The notes beneath the pieces are model-generated. The model did not search any database. It was not told where the DNA came from and saw only the letters and a program-made list of their open reading frames with translations. Of a stretch of 64,000 nucleotides of DNA, positions 12,133 through 23,360 are shown piece after piece. Source of the stretch: Phaffia rhodozyma. Taxonomy: Eukaryota > Basidiomycota > Tremellomycetes > Cystofilobasidiales > Mrakiaceae. Every line of letters starts with the position of its first letter. Within the stretch, counting starts at the first letter, position 1. Location: positions 372,001 through 436,000 of the forward strand of contig JACGZH010000011.1 in the NCBI GenBank assembly GCA_014706385.1, in the 5' to 3' direction. Both the position numbers and the translations under genes were made by a program.

Positions 12133-14942
12133 ATGACGACGTTCATTCCCGTAGGTCGGCTGTCGACATTTTTGACACATACTAGATATACCCTCTTGTT
12201 CCAGCGGTATCGACCAGCCCACCCATCCTACAAGTCCCACAAGTTGCTTCTCTTCCGACTGTCGTCTCTTCGTGATGCTGTTCCCGAGTTTTACTCGATG
12301 GAGGCAACCTGTCCTCATTTAGGGGCCGATTTGGGAGAGGCCGATGTGGAAGATACCGTGATCACCTGTCCATGGCATCAATATGTATGTCTCATTTTAC
12401 TTTTTTCTTCTCTTTCTCGAAAAATCTCCCCTTGGCGCTCACGCCCTCTTGACATTCTCTTATGTAGGACTTTAATCTAAAAGACGGCAGCTCAGAAACA
12501 GGAATGAGGCTCTGTGTCTACCAAACAAAGCTTGAGAAAGATACACTGTATGTAGAGTCTCCCGGAGGACCTCAGGAATCAGATTGGGAGCTCGCAAAGG
12601 TCGAACCGGTGTCGGAAGGTAAGCGTGGAATTGTGCTCTGTTGAATATTGATATGTACAAACTCTATCCGACCGTGCATAGACACTTACGCTAGAATGCT
12701 TTTTTATTCTTCAAACTGTGAACACATACACAGCGTTTGTCGAAATGGGGTCTCCTGCTCTTCAACCACAGACGGCTGTCGAGCTGCCCTCCATAGAGTC
12801 TCTCTCGCTCTCTCCTCCGTCCACAGCGCATACAACACCAGAAGAGTCACTCAGCCCTGCCCATCCACTGCCAACTTCAATACTGACGTATGCTCTCCAG
12901 ATCCTTCAGACATCCAACCCAGCGCTCAAAGTGACTAGAACGAGGGAAGCGCTTGCTTTCATTCGAGACCCAAAGAATGATCAGTCCAGACTTGTTGGCA
13001 GAGAAGAAGCTAAATGGTCTGCTGAAGTTGTAGGAAATGATGTTCCGCCTAGAGAAGAAGGTATCGGAGGAACGGTCGCACCTGGACGGATGGGAAAACG
13101 AGGCAAAGGAGGCTCAGAAAAATCTAGAGGACTCATGCTGCGTATGTACTGATCAATTTGTATTTGCTGTTACTTTCAGAACAAGCTTGTCGGTGTTGAC
13201 CTTGATATGTGCGCATGTGGTGGTGGTGGTGGTCTTTCTTTCTTTCTTTCCTTCTTTTCTTGTCCCGCGCTGCACAGATGCTTTGGCCAATATTGAACAG
13301 TGGGCTATCGATCTCGCCTGGGACGTGATTGCTCGGTTTGCTGTTACTGAAATCAACGGTCAATCGGTGAGTGAGCTCGATTGTCTGTTGAGGATCTATG
13401 CAAAATTTAGTTGTCTGCATTAACGCTGGGATAAATCGTCTAGCTTCCGATTGAATTCTACCTAGGTGGGTTCGAAATGGGTTCTCCATCGTTTAGTCTC
13501 TTGTTGTTCAGAATGAATTTTGACCATTCTTTTTGTCTTCACAACGGTGTACCAGATTGGGCAAAGGTGGGGACAAAGTTTTCTTGTTTTGTTAAAATAC
13601 ACCTCCATATAACTTTCTGACAAAACAACAAACTGACCTAATGTTTTTTTTAAATCTAAATATGAAACCAGGTAGCAGAAGACGAAGCCAAACATTTCTC
13701 ACTACTCGTCTCATTATTGAACAAACGAGGGATCCAATACGGTCAATATCCTGTCCATGCCGGGCTCTGGCAGTCAGCTCAGGAGACCTCTCATTCTTTG
13801 AGGGCTCGATTGGCGATCATTCATATGGTCCACGAAGGTACACCGTCTGTCTTTCTGTCTATTTCAGGTTCTGTGCTTTGTCCGATATCTGGTTTTGTCA
13901 GATTACAATCCCAAGCGCTATCTGCTAACTGTGAAGCTTGAAAAATTACTTCTGGTCTTACTCATGGTGTAAAAAGCGAGAGGCCTGGATGTCAACCCGA
14001 TGTAAGTCATCGCCCACAACCATCCTGCTCTCTCATAATCAAGCTGAACAAATCAACTTCACCAATTGGAAAACGGGTATTCTATTCCAACGATCAAAAA
14101 GAACTATCGAGAAATTCCGAAAAGCAGGTGATCTAGAAGCCGTACAGACGTTGGAAATAATTCATTCAGACGAAGTCACCCGTCCGTCTCTCTATCTTCT
14201 GCCTGTTGATATATTCTTAAACATAAGAGACAAGGACTCTTACCTATGAGTTGTACTCAATCCTTGCTCGCTTTTCCTTCTCAACAGACGTCACCGCAGG
14301 CAAGTCGATTGCCGAAACCACTATATCAAGTTCCTTTTCCCCTCTGATACACTCTTTTGTTTCCTTTATCCCTTATAAACCCTCTATCAGGCCACAAAGT
14401 ACGTCATCTCTATCTCTTCTCCGATGGTTGACAATCATATATTTTTCACCCATCAGAGATGAGTACTAACCTACTGAAATTGAACGAATTGGACAAACCG
14501 GATGAAATATCTAGTGGTTCACTTGGGTGTGTGACCTTCAAAACGTCGATCCTGTCCAGGCATTCCGGAAGGAAGTGCGAAGTAAGTGCTTTCCTTTTCC
14601 CTTTACTCTCGTCTTCGTCCTCTCTTGGTTTTGAGTCGTCTTGTCAGTTACACGAACTAATGACCTCGGCCGTTTGATTGCTTCCATTACGAAAAGCCAA
14701 CTTTCATGGGAAACTAAAAGGGCCATTTAATGAGCTCGATCGAGGTCTTGCTGTACGCTTCTCTCGTCTTCCTCCTCAGTGCTTTGCTCGGCAAGCTGAT
14801 CGTTCTTTTGTTCACCTTTTCTCTCTGACAGGGTATGACACCAGACTTTTACGAAGACCTTGAAGGAAAAGGCTATGATTCAGATGAGGAACGAAACATT
14901 CCTTCGGAAGACAAAGGAGAGATTCATCCTCGATTGTCATGA
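12133..14942 (+). CDS. Rieske [2Fe-2S] domain fused to a DUF455 ferritin-like domain
   Basis: The N-terminal part (12133 to about 12620) is a Rieske ferredoxin-like domain. It has CPHLGAD and, after a gap, CPWHQYDFNL, giving the C-x-H ... C-x2-H cluster ligands. An intron near 12388-12467 separates CPWHQY from DFNLKDG. A Ser/Pro-rich linker (12740-12900) follows in the same reading frame. The rest is DUF455: ANIEQWAIDLAWDVIARF, EDEAKHF, HAGLWQSAQET, MVHEARGLDVNP, TIEKFRKAGDLEA, IIHSDEVTHVTAGHKWFTWV, CDLQNVDPVQAFRKEVR, then NFHGKLKGPFNE and GMTPDFYEDL. Stop at 14940-14942. DUF455 proteins resemble ferritin-like diiron proteins; the Glu and ExxH residues fit. A role in a redox reaction, with the Rieske cluster feeding electrons to a diiron site, is inference. 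About ten exons; one intron (14300-14390) has a GC donor. The first 50 residues are uncertain because an in-frame 54-nt stretch (12151-12204) also looks like an intron. Confidence 0.85.
13216..13260. repeat. GGT/GTG and CTTT microsatellite inside an intron
   Basis: A run of GTG/GGT units is followed directly by CTTT units. It lies within an intron of the Rieske-DUF455 gene, where the pyrimidine run may serve as the polypyrimidine tract. Confidence 0.7.
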
Positions 14943-15205
14943 TTTTCCTGTTTTTCTTCTTTTACACACACACACACACATACACACATTCTCTCCCTCT
15001 GATTTTTAATGTGCAAGGTCCAAACCCATATATATACCTTTCTTTTCCTCTTTGTTTGAAACATGGTAGAGCAGAGCAAGGCAAGGCAAAGCAAGATACA
15101 AATACACCATGGGCAAGACTCCAAAGGGGAGTGATCACATCCACAATCTTTCATCCCCTGTCATCCTTACTTTTCTTCTCGTTCCCTCCCCGCTCAATAT
15201 GTTCT
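14943..15205. other. Convergent 3' region with CA microsatellite
   Basis: This is a 263-bp gap between two convergent stop codons. A CA dinucleotide repeat, with one interruption, lies at about 14964-14990. The rest is AT-rich 3' UTR sequence. Confidence 0.6.
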
Positions 15206-18200
15206 TCAACCTTGTCGACCAAGCATGCCGGTCCAATCATGTTTCGCATAACCGGCCTTCAAAAACTTATCGATCCGAGCTTTATCTTGTCTGCTATCCA
15301 CCCTTCTCGGTTTCCTCCATTTCCGAGGTTCCAACTCGAGCATTCCTCCGATGATTTCTGCTGCAAAGTATCTGTGGGGAATGAGAAAACATTGAGCCCC
15401 AAGGGGAACCGTCTCTTTTTCAGCATTGTTTCCAAATCCAGGGCTTCGCCCTATATCCTCAGAGACAGACAAACAGACCGAAAACAAATAGTGAGAGAGT
15501 GACAAACCTGGGAAACTCGCCTCCACCTTTGTCGCCTTCGTCGACCGCGCCCATATCTTCACCGTCTCCAGCCTTGGCACTGGAGTCGGAAACACCTTCG
15601 ATCACATGTCCGTAACCTTTCTCGCCTTTATAATCCCATTGGACCATAAAGTACGGTAGGTTAGGTACGAGCGACCGGCGGAACCCGCCCGGCCGGTCTG
15701 CAAAGTTGATGAGTTTCTTATGTTGGGACCATTCTGTCTCGGACGCGAGGATTGATTCCTAAGGACCGAAAGTATCAGAAAGATGGAAGATGGATGTTCA
15801 GGTGTCAACGTCGAGTTGTTTGATTAGTCGGTCATCGCGTAATATAATTAAGATAGTGGTACGCACTTTGAAATAAGCTGGAGCATCCTCCCATTGGTCC
15901 CAGGGTACCGGAACACTGCGTTTTGCGCAAGATACAATACGAAGGTTTCTCGAAGATTAACACATGCCCGTAAGTGTGGAAGAAGAGAAAGGAAAGTAAG
16001 AACAGGACGGACGCTTCGATATATGTATGCTTTTGATACTTGAACGATAGAACGGTCTCATAGAATAAGACTCCTCGATCGCTCTGTGCAAACATCTTGA
16101 TCAGGCACTTCATGAAGTTACGGATCTCTTCCCAGACGTCATCATCTCCCTCAAGAGTGGTGAGGGTGTGTTGCATGGGAACAATAAGACAATGCCCATC
16201 CACCAGTTCTTCTGTCTGAGTACAGGCAAGATAGACTCGAGAACCCATGGCAATCACGGCGGCCTTTGGGGGATCGCCTTCATTCTGTGGACAAAACTGG
16301 CAGTTGTCGAGCGCCTTCTTTGTCCGGGCATAGTCTGAACGAGATAAAGAGAGATAAAATGAATCTGAGCAAATGAGACAGCGAAAGCTCTGAAGAGATG
16401 AGAACGGACCGTTGATAGCATAGAGTCGTTTGGAAGCATCTGTCTTCATTTTTTTCCTGGCCAATTTGTCGGCGTTCTCGTCCATATAGTCCAAATTGCT
16501 CTGTGGAAGCAAGGAAGACCCGACAAGCCAAGGAGAGGAACCATTACACACGTCAGTGCAGACAAAGGATAACACGAAGAAGGGAGAAGTGGAGGACTGA
16601 CATCAAACTTTCCATCAGTTGCGATTGACCTAGCGAGCTCTGCGTCGAGGTTCTTCTGGTCGGCCGAACCACCGCCAAACCGTTCTTGTCTAACGAGGTC
16701 ACCTAGGGTGGTCGTGTCGTCGTCTGCGTTCAATCTGAGCATCTCTCCGGTCTTTGGATCCCTGGTCTCGACCTATGTACCAGAGGTATGCAAAGAAGGA
16801 AAAAGAAAGAAAGAGAGGAGAACACGAGATATGTAAGTAAGGCGACCAAGTCAACCGTAAAGTATAGGAAAAAAGAACCCTCTACCTTTTCTGGTTTTTT
16901 CCGTCTATTTCCGGGAGGCAACCGTTCTTCTGCTTTCTTCCCCTTTCCGATATCATACAGCCGACCCATGCCATCGAGAGTAGGAACCATCTGCACTGTC
17001 GTCTGGTCTTTCGAGTGATGATGAGCATGGCCAGCTTTGTTGTTGTCTGTATTGGCTTGTTGACCGGATGTCGGCCGGGCGGAGGCTTCTCTGGCTCGCT
17101 CGACAGCTGCGTTGTAGCTCTTTTCTAGCTCTTCCGCGTCGGACGCGTCCATCAATCTAGCTTTGAGTACACGAGCCTGGAGCTTATTGAGCGAAGAGGG
17201 CGAGAGTGGAGGTTGGGACGATACCGACAAGCTTATAGGTTTGGTGGTTGATGAGGGAGGGGGCAGAACAGACGGAATGGGAGTTGAGGGCGCAGAAGAA
17301 TACTGGAAGGAAGATGACGAAGACTGCCTTCGAAGGTTCTCGATTCGCCCGGCAGGTCCACTGGCTGAGTTGTTTGATGGCAAGAAGGGTTCACCGGCTC
17401 CTCCAGGCGTGCGTGTCCCATCCGAGGCAGGTCCTCCTCCAAGGTCTTCCCCAGGTCGACGGAAACCTGCTCGAGAACCTGGTCGACTGCTGCTACCTCC
17501 GTTGCCGGTAGACAGATTCGCATCGGTAGTAAACATGAATCTACCTCCGGCAGAGGGAGTGCTCGCCCCTGAAGAAGACCCTTTGCCGAATCCCGAGGAA
17601 GATCCCTTGTTTGTGGCCGAACTGGTCGCACCTCGGGATTCTCTCCTGCCTGCTCGTTCATCTAGGACTCGTCGCTCGTTGACAGCCTCATCAAAGTCGG
17701 CCATCGAGCCATATCGCTCGATGGCGACTTGTTCGATCGGACGCTGACTTGATTCTGCGAGTTCGTACGTCTTTCGAAGTTTGGTCATTCGCCATTGCGA
17801 CCCAGGGCCTCCTGGAGCTGGGCGGGAGGCTTGGTAGAAAAAGCAGCCGAAAGAATGGATTTGAATGGTCTTCTAAGAGTTATCAGGAGTCGAGAGAAAA
17901 GGGCGACTCACGATTGAGACTTGGAGTGACATCTTGACCGGCTTCACTCTCAATCAATCGAGTGTTGATCTCTCTTCTATGAAACCTGGGTTCCTCTCTG
18001 ATGACCTGTTTGGCGACGGCTTCCTTTTCCTTTCTTGAACTCTGAACGGTGCCGAGAGCGGTGAAAAAGTCTGAACCCCCTCCGGCGGACTGTCCTTCGA
18101 GCCCCTCGGCAAAATCTTTCTCTGAAGCTGGATGGGTAGAGTTATCAAGCATCCACGAGTCCCGAGTAGAGGTGGAAGAAGCAGTGATCGAGGTGACTGA

Positions 18201-18577
18201 GGGTGGAAGGATGGCAGATGTTGATTGTGAGGCATGGGAGTTCAGCGAGAGTGAGGCCGAAGTAGGAATCGAAGGTGTGACGTCCTGGGATGGTGAAAGT
18301 AAAGAGGTATCGTTTGATTGGATCAAAAAGAAGAAGAGCAGGTTCATTGAGGATTTGCATCCTTGGAGAAAGAGGGAAGAGACAGAGAGAATAAACTCAC
18401 CTCATCCAGAGTCTTTTCGATCCAAACACCAGCACCATCCTCGTCGTCAACGACGTTGAGCCCACCTTTGTCCTCTTGCTTTCGCCGTCTCTTTCTATCC
18501 TGGTGTCTTCTTTCACTCTCTGGCGACCTGTTGCCATGCTTGTGAGACGACCGATGGGAACGAGACTCTGAGGGCAT
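15206..18577 (-). CDS. CWF19: CWF19-like spliceosome protein (CwfJ C-terminal domains)
   Basis: A late-stage spliceosome component (Cwf19/CWF19L2), linked to the intron-lariat and debranching step. Start at 18577 (MPSESRSHRSSHKHG), a basic Arg/Ser/His-rich nuclear N-terminus. The disordered middle has serine/glycine-rich stretches near 17660-17400. Near 17000-16940 comes VPTLDGMGRLYDIGKGKK, then ETRDPKTGEMLRLNADDDTT across an intron, and LVRQERFGGGSADQKNLDAE. The CwfJ_C_1 domain (16330-16060) contains NCQFCPQNEG, VYLACTQTEELVDGHCLIVP and MQHTLTTLEGDDDVWEEI, a HIT-like fold. CwfJ_C_2 follows, with WDQWEDAPAYFK, WSQHKKLINF, GGFRRSLVPNLPYFMVQWDY and the final KHDWTGMLGRQG. About eight exons. It overlaps no other gene, although its antisense strand carries long spurious frames. 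A perfect 10-bp minisatellite lies 24 bp upstream of the start codon. Confidence 0.9.
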
Positions 18578-18600
18578 GAGCTGTGAATAGATGTGGTGTG

Positions 18601-18690
18601 TGTGGGTGTGTGTGGGTGTGTGTGGGTGTGTGTGGGTGTGTGTGGGTGTGTGTGGGTGTGTGTGGGTGTGTGTGGGTGTGTGTGGGTGTA
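18601..18690. repeat. Nine-copy 10-bp minisatellite upstream of CWF19
   Basis: Nine head-to-tail copies of TGTGGGTGTG occupy 18601-18690; only the final base of the last copy differs. A partial unit leads in at 18593-18600. The array begins 24 bp upstream of the CWF19 ATG, so on the coding strand it reads CACACCCACA and may be part of the 5' UTR or core promoter. Confidence 0.95.
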
Positions 18691-19217
18691 CGAGAAATAT
18701 CCGGACGAGATGAAAACCAGGAACGAGAAATCAGGGCGGATGACGATTTAGAGATTTACGGTGTGGGTGGGTGTGCCTGATTACATCAGACACACGTGAT
18801 GATCCGCCTACTTACCGAGCTCAACTCTCCTACTGCTGTGCAGCGTAACCGTCAGCGCGCCGTCAGCCCGCCAATTTTAGCACCGGATGCAGATCCCACA
18901 CGGTGAAACCCCCGTAACCACAGCGTGTTTGTGGCGCCTCCTCTCCTCACGGGCCTCTTCCTCTTTTCCCCGAGTCTCCCTCTTTGTCTCTTTACATCCC
19001 AACATCCACCACATCCCAAAATCCCATCCATCCCATCCATCTTCCCTTTTTCTTTCTTCCCTTCTTCCCTTCTTCTTCCTTCTCTCTCTCTCTCCTTCTT
19101 CTTCTGCTCCTCCCGTCTGATTTGTTCTCATCCAGTCTTTCGCTCGCCTCTCACTTCGATCATTTCCGTTAATCCTCTTACACCAAACACTCCACACCTA
19201 ATACACAAATAGCACCT
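18691..19217. promoter_or_regulatory. Divergent promoter between CWF19 and the EDC1-like gene
   Basis: The interval holds a CACGTG at 18793-18798 and a strongly pyrimidine-rich block at 18950-19130 (TTCTT and TCTC runs) leading to the downstream ATG. Pyrimidine-rich sequence just before start codons recurs in this window. Confidence 0.45.
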
Positions 19218-20719
19218 ATGTCTGTAGTCCCGTCCAATCATGGATCCCATCGAGGCGCTTTCAACTCAAAGCCCAACACACACCAACACTCCCACACCCT
19301 TAACAGCTCGTTTCGCACAGCATCAGCCTCTCCTAGGCCCGTCCTCAGGAACACAATAAACCCATCCGTTCAGGCTGTCGTCCCTTCATCGGGCAATACC
19401 ACCTCTACAAATACTACTGCCGCCGCCACTACCACCCACCCGTCAAAGCCTGCCCGGCAGTCACACAAGTCTACTCCCGTCAAGGGCACAACAGCCACAA
19501 CAGTAGTGGCAGCAAGCCAGATTCCTGGTCTTCTCACCCTCAGCAAGCCTTTGGAGGATAAGTTCGCAAGTCGACCTGCACCAAAGAAGAATCACTCGCA
19601 TAAACACCAGGTTTGTGTATATTCATGTCGGCAGCCAGGCTGTTTTCTCTTTTCTCTTCACTTCCCTTTGACTATCCAGCTCATCCATTCTTATCATCAA
19701 TCCCACGTTCATTTATCTAGAATTTTGCCCAACGAACTACCGGTACCGATAATTCTGCTGTCGATCCTTCCATCAAAGTTGCTTCAGACAAAGATGTCCC
19801 TAGCAAGTCCCCACGACGTTCCCGTCACAAGCGAACCAAACCGGATGGTAATCCGCCCGGCCCCACTGTCGATGTTCCACACGCTTCCATCCCTGGCGTC
19901 ACCGAACCCGTTCACAAGCGTAGACCAAAGGCCTCTTCCAATCAACGATCAGCTTCCCGAATCTCCGCTGGACGAGCCCGAGTCAGACCGATGAAGGAAG
20001 AGTCTGAGGAAGATGAGAGTGAAGAGTGGGAGATGCCTCTAGAGAAGCGAGGAACCGACGTGTTGACCGTTAGTTGTTGTTGTTGTCTATCTTTATATCG
20101 TTCACTCATCTGATTCACCGCTCATGTCGTACATTTTCGATATGTCGCGCCTGTTTGTCATTTTCGCCTTGCTTCATAGTGGCAGCAGACTTCGCCTCCC
20201 TCTGCTCCAACAAAGCCGACTCCAAAAATGCCTTCACCCCGAGCTCAGGTCAATCGGCTGCAAACTCGATCGATCTCTCCCTCTCCCGCCGTTTCTATCT
20301 CTACACCCCCTTCCGCGACCAACCTGACCTGGCAGCAAGCATTGTTTGAGTCTTCGGCCCCGGTCGTGGTATCTAAGAAGAAAAACCCTACAGCCAATCT
20401 ACAGCGTCGGTCCTCTTTCGAGTCCTCTCTGTCTTCTTCCGCTCCCCCTGCCCAGTTCGCGGGTCCAACATCGTCCACCGCTACTAGGCCAGCAAAGGGC
20501 AACACGTTTCCTCGTGCTCACCACCTAACTCAGAACAATCAGAGGGCCTCATCTGGGCACGCGAAGTCGATCAGCCTTTCTACGCTTGGTCTCGCTGGCG
20601 GATCGATCGAGTCTGGCGCAGACAATTCTGCCAAGGGCCCATTATACGCCGGGAGCGTCTTCCAGAATTCGCCTTTGGCAGGCGATCTTCCTAAGCCCCG
20701 GTTTGGTCTCAAAATTTGA
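19218..20719 (+). CDS. EDC1/PNRC-like mRNA decapping activator (disordered, C-terminal Dcp1-binding motif)
   Basis: A mostly disordered protein rich in Ser, Thr, Pro and basic residues. Start at 19218 (MSVVPSNHGSHRGAF). Three exons: 19218 to about 19610; about 19725-20068, which includes a basic SPRRSRHKRTKPDG and an acidic EESEEDESEEWEMP block; and 20189-20719. The last exon has TNLTWQQALFES and ends with YAGSVFQNSPLAGDLPKPRF then GLKI and the stop. The pattern YAG-x-F-x-x-SP-x-x-x-x-LP-x-P-x-F is the PNRC/Edc1 short linear motif; in human PNRC2 and yeast Edc1/Edc2 this region binds the EVH1 domain of Dcp1 and stimulates Dcp2. Decapping activation is therefore a family-based inference from the motif. 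It lies alone, with a long pyrimidine-rich gap downstream. Confidence 0.75.
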
Positions 20720-22228
20720 TCTCTCTTCTCTTCTTTTCTTTGTTCGTTTGTTGCGTCCTTCTCTTGCTCTCTATTGAGCTGCTTTGTTCCATTCTGACTT
20801 TATTCTCTACCTATCTTTTTTCTCATCAATCTTGACGAATTTTTCTCATGTTTCTTTTTCCTAATGTTTACAACTCCGTTGTCGTCTATTACATATATGT
20901 AGGTTTTTTTCTCATCATTCTCTTTCTCTTTTTCTTCTTCTCTCATGCAGGTGGACCAGGTTTTCAAAAGTTGCCTACCACCGTTTCATACTCTTGTCAT
21001 GCTTGTCCATCGACTCGCTTTTCTCCTCTCTCTATTTTCTTTCTTATCATTCTCGACTTCTTTTTTCTATCACCTTCATCGTTTTTGTCTCTTTCTTCTT
21101 CGGTACATTTTCGGGCCATTACATCTTTCAGACTGTCTCTGTCCTTGCCTGTTCTTAACTTTGTTTTCCTTTAGTTCCTTGTCAAAGGTAAGTTATTTCT
21201 TTCTTCGCATTCTTGCAGTCTTGCATTGGTTCAAACACTTCAAAAGCTCACGAACGTCCCATCCTTTCGCTCGCCCTTAGCTGTCATTTGCATCGCCTCC
21301 ATCACTTGACCCAATCTTGCAACAAGGGATTTAGGAGAGTCAAACGACATACGCAATCTTTTATTTTCCTTCTTTCACTTTGTTCTCTTCTTTGCATGTT
21401 GAATGCCTCTTTTTGTATCCTCAAAGACATCGTGGAAGTACCCTAGTTTGTATCGTCTTCGGCTTTTTTTTGCTTTTGTCTCTTGTTTATTTTTCTTTCT
21501 CTTGTGAGCATTTCTTTTCTCTTTGCTTCATTGTCATGTTTGTTGTTTGTAGTCAACATCTGCTCCTCTTGCTGACTTCTCTGTCTACATTCCTTGCTGT
21601 TTGATCTGGGTAGCTTATGCTATATAACTATATAAACCCCTCTACTTTTTCATCTTCTTGGGCTTTGCTACAATCTCTCTGGTCTACTCTTGTTTTCCGT
21701 CTTTTTGTTCTTGCTTTGCTCCCTTGTTCAGATCCCTATGTTTTCGCCCTTCGATCCCTCTTCCCTTGGTTCTAGTCTGATCCGACTACTATGTCTTCTC
21801 TGTTCCTCCATTGTTAAACACTATGCCCCCTTCCTTCTCCTCTATCGCTCCCTCCGTAGTCATCCTTCCTTTTATCCGTCGATCCGTCGATCCTTCCCCA
21901 AAACCACCACCACTCCATCCTCCTCCCTTCTTCTTGGACCTTTGACCAGTCTCTCGACTTTCTTTGTTTACAAAGAGTTTTCTTGTTGGATCCTTCATTC
22001 TTGAAGTTTGTCGGGCCCTATAAGAATGACATGTAGTCGTTCTCCTGTGTCCACCGTTCTCTTTTAGTGAGCCTCCGGCGCGTAACAATATCACAGTGGT
22101 CACAGTCACAGTTTGCAAAATAGACTGTATTTCCCTAATCTTCCTCGTTCAGGACATTCTCTCTTTGCCACCAACCAAGAAGCCAGTCACGTCCTGCCCA
22201 TCCTCGCTTTCAAAGTATATCACACACG
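20720..22228. other. 1.5-kb pyrimidine-rich intergenic tract
   Basis: Between the EDC1-like stop and the SDE2 start, the plus strand is dominated by T and C over nearly the whole length (TTCTTT, TCTCT and CTTTT runs). This makes many short low-complexity open frames but no convincing protein. It must contain the 3' UTR of one gene and the promoter/5' UTR of the next. Some GTAAGT-like and TTGCAG-like sites (near 21187 and 21217) could mark UTR introns. Confidence 0.5.
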
Positions 22229-23360
22229 ATGCAAGATAATCTCAATCCCGAGTTCGGGATCGTCAACGTCCTAGTCAGATCCCTTGAGGGTCCAACTACG
22301 GTCCACCGGGTCGCACCCTCGACCAAACTTTCCAGTCTTCTTCCTGGATCGCTTTCCGATGTCTACTTCCAATCTGGAACCAGGCGACCTCTTGACTCGG
22401 ACACGGTTTCCTCCCTCCTTTCCTTTTGTCCTTTGGAAGCCGACAGCTCTGTAGGAAACTCTCAAGAATGGGTTGAAGTGGAGGTCAGGGCAAGACTCCG
22501 AGGTGGAAAGGGAGGGTTTGGAGCGATGCTCAGAGCGACAGGAGGAAAGATGAGTAGTAAGAAGGCCAGTAACAACGACAGCTGTAGAGATCTGAGTGGA
22601 AGACGATTGAGTACCATCAAGGAGGCCAAGAAGTACGTCTGGTTTCCTTCCGACTTTGTGTTTTGGCCTTGGAGGGTCAAGTGGCTGTTCTATCCATATG
22701 ATATGTGTGTTGACCTGATCACCTTTCCTTCAATCACTTTTGCAACGCACATAGGATGGCCGAACTGTTGGACGTACAAGCAAACTACAAAAAGACAAAG
22801 ACTGATGCTGCTCGAGCAAAACTCGATGCACTCGAACGCCAACTTGGGATCTCTTCATCTGCCGACGCGCTCGCCACCGGACGGTCTCTAGCCGAGGACG
22901 GGGATGAGGATGAGGACTCGAACGAGGACGGATCGCCTGTGGCCGGTCCATCTGGGTCCGGCGCGGGACCAGAAGTGGAGCGAGCACAAGTGACGAGGAC
23001 AAAGTTGACGTCGGAGGATCTAGCGCAGATCGCGGGGAAGAAACATCGGTTTGATGATACAGAGTATCTGGAGCAAAGCAGGGAGATCAACGAAAACGTC
23101 CGGAGTGCTGTTTCTGCTGGTTCGTTTTTTCTCATCTTCCGTTCTCAGTTTGCTTCTCTCTTCTCGGTCAAGGTTGGCTGATTAATTGGAGTGGTCTTTC
23201 CTTTCTTTTTTTTTTCTCGCACGCCTCGTTATGTGCAGCTCTTTTGAAAAAGAGAAAGAAGGCAAAGACGGCAGCTGGATCGAGCACGGCCACAACTGCA
23301 GAGAAGCCCGTCGTTGCCGCTGTTGCCCCCACTCCTACTTCCGCTACAGCCTCTGCTTAG
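22229..23360 (+). CDS. SDE2: SDE2 splicing regulator with N-terminal ubiquitin-like fold
   Basis: Sde2 is made as a ubiquitin-like precursor. It is cleaved after Gly-Gly by deubiquitinases, and the Lys-starting C-terminal product enters the spliceosome and aids excision of a subset of introns; in human cells it also acts at replication forks. Start at 22229 (MQDNLNPEFGIVNVLVRSLE). Residues about 10-93 match the ubiquitin-like part, ending ARLRGGKGGFGAMLR, so cleavage is expected between Gly93 and Lys94. Then come SGRRLSTIKEAKK, an intron (about 22635-22755), MAELLDVQANYKKTKTDAA, an acidic stretch (AEDGDEDEDSNED) and TSEDLAQIAGKKHRFDDTEY. A last intron begins near 23119 (joining SA|ALLKKRKKAKTAAG), with the stop at 23358-23360. 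All family hallmarks are present. Confidence 0.92.

Noticed and set aside
17163..17747. A 194-codon plus-strand frame rich in Glu, Gly and Pro
   Set aside because: It lies antisense to the CWF19 coding exon, shares its codon bias in mirror image and has no domain or splice structure.
18583..18780. A plus-strand frame encoding repeated Cys-Val-Gly units
   Set aside because: It is simply translation of the 10-bp minisatellite.
20848..21604. Several Phe/Leu/Ser-rich plus-strand frames resembling membrane proteins
   Set aside because: Pyrimidine-rich DNA always yields Phe, Leu and Ser codons; no conserved motif or consistent frame joins them.
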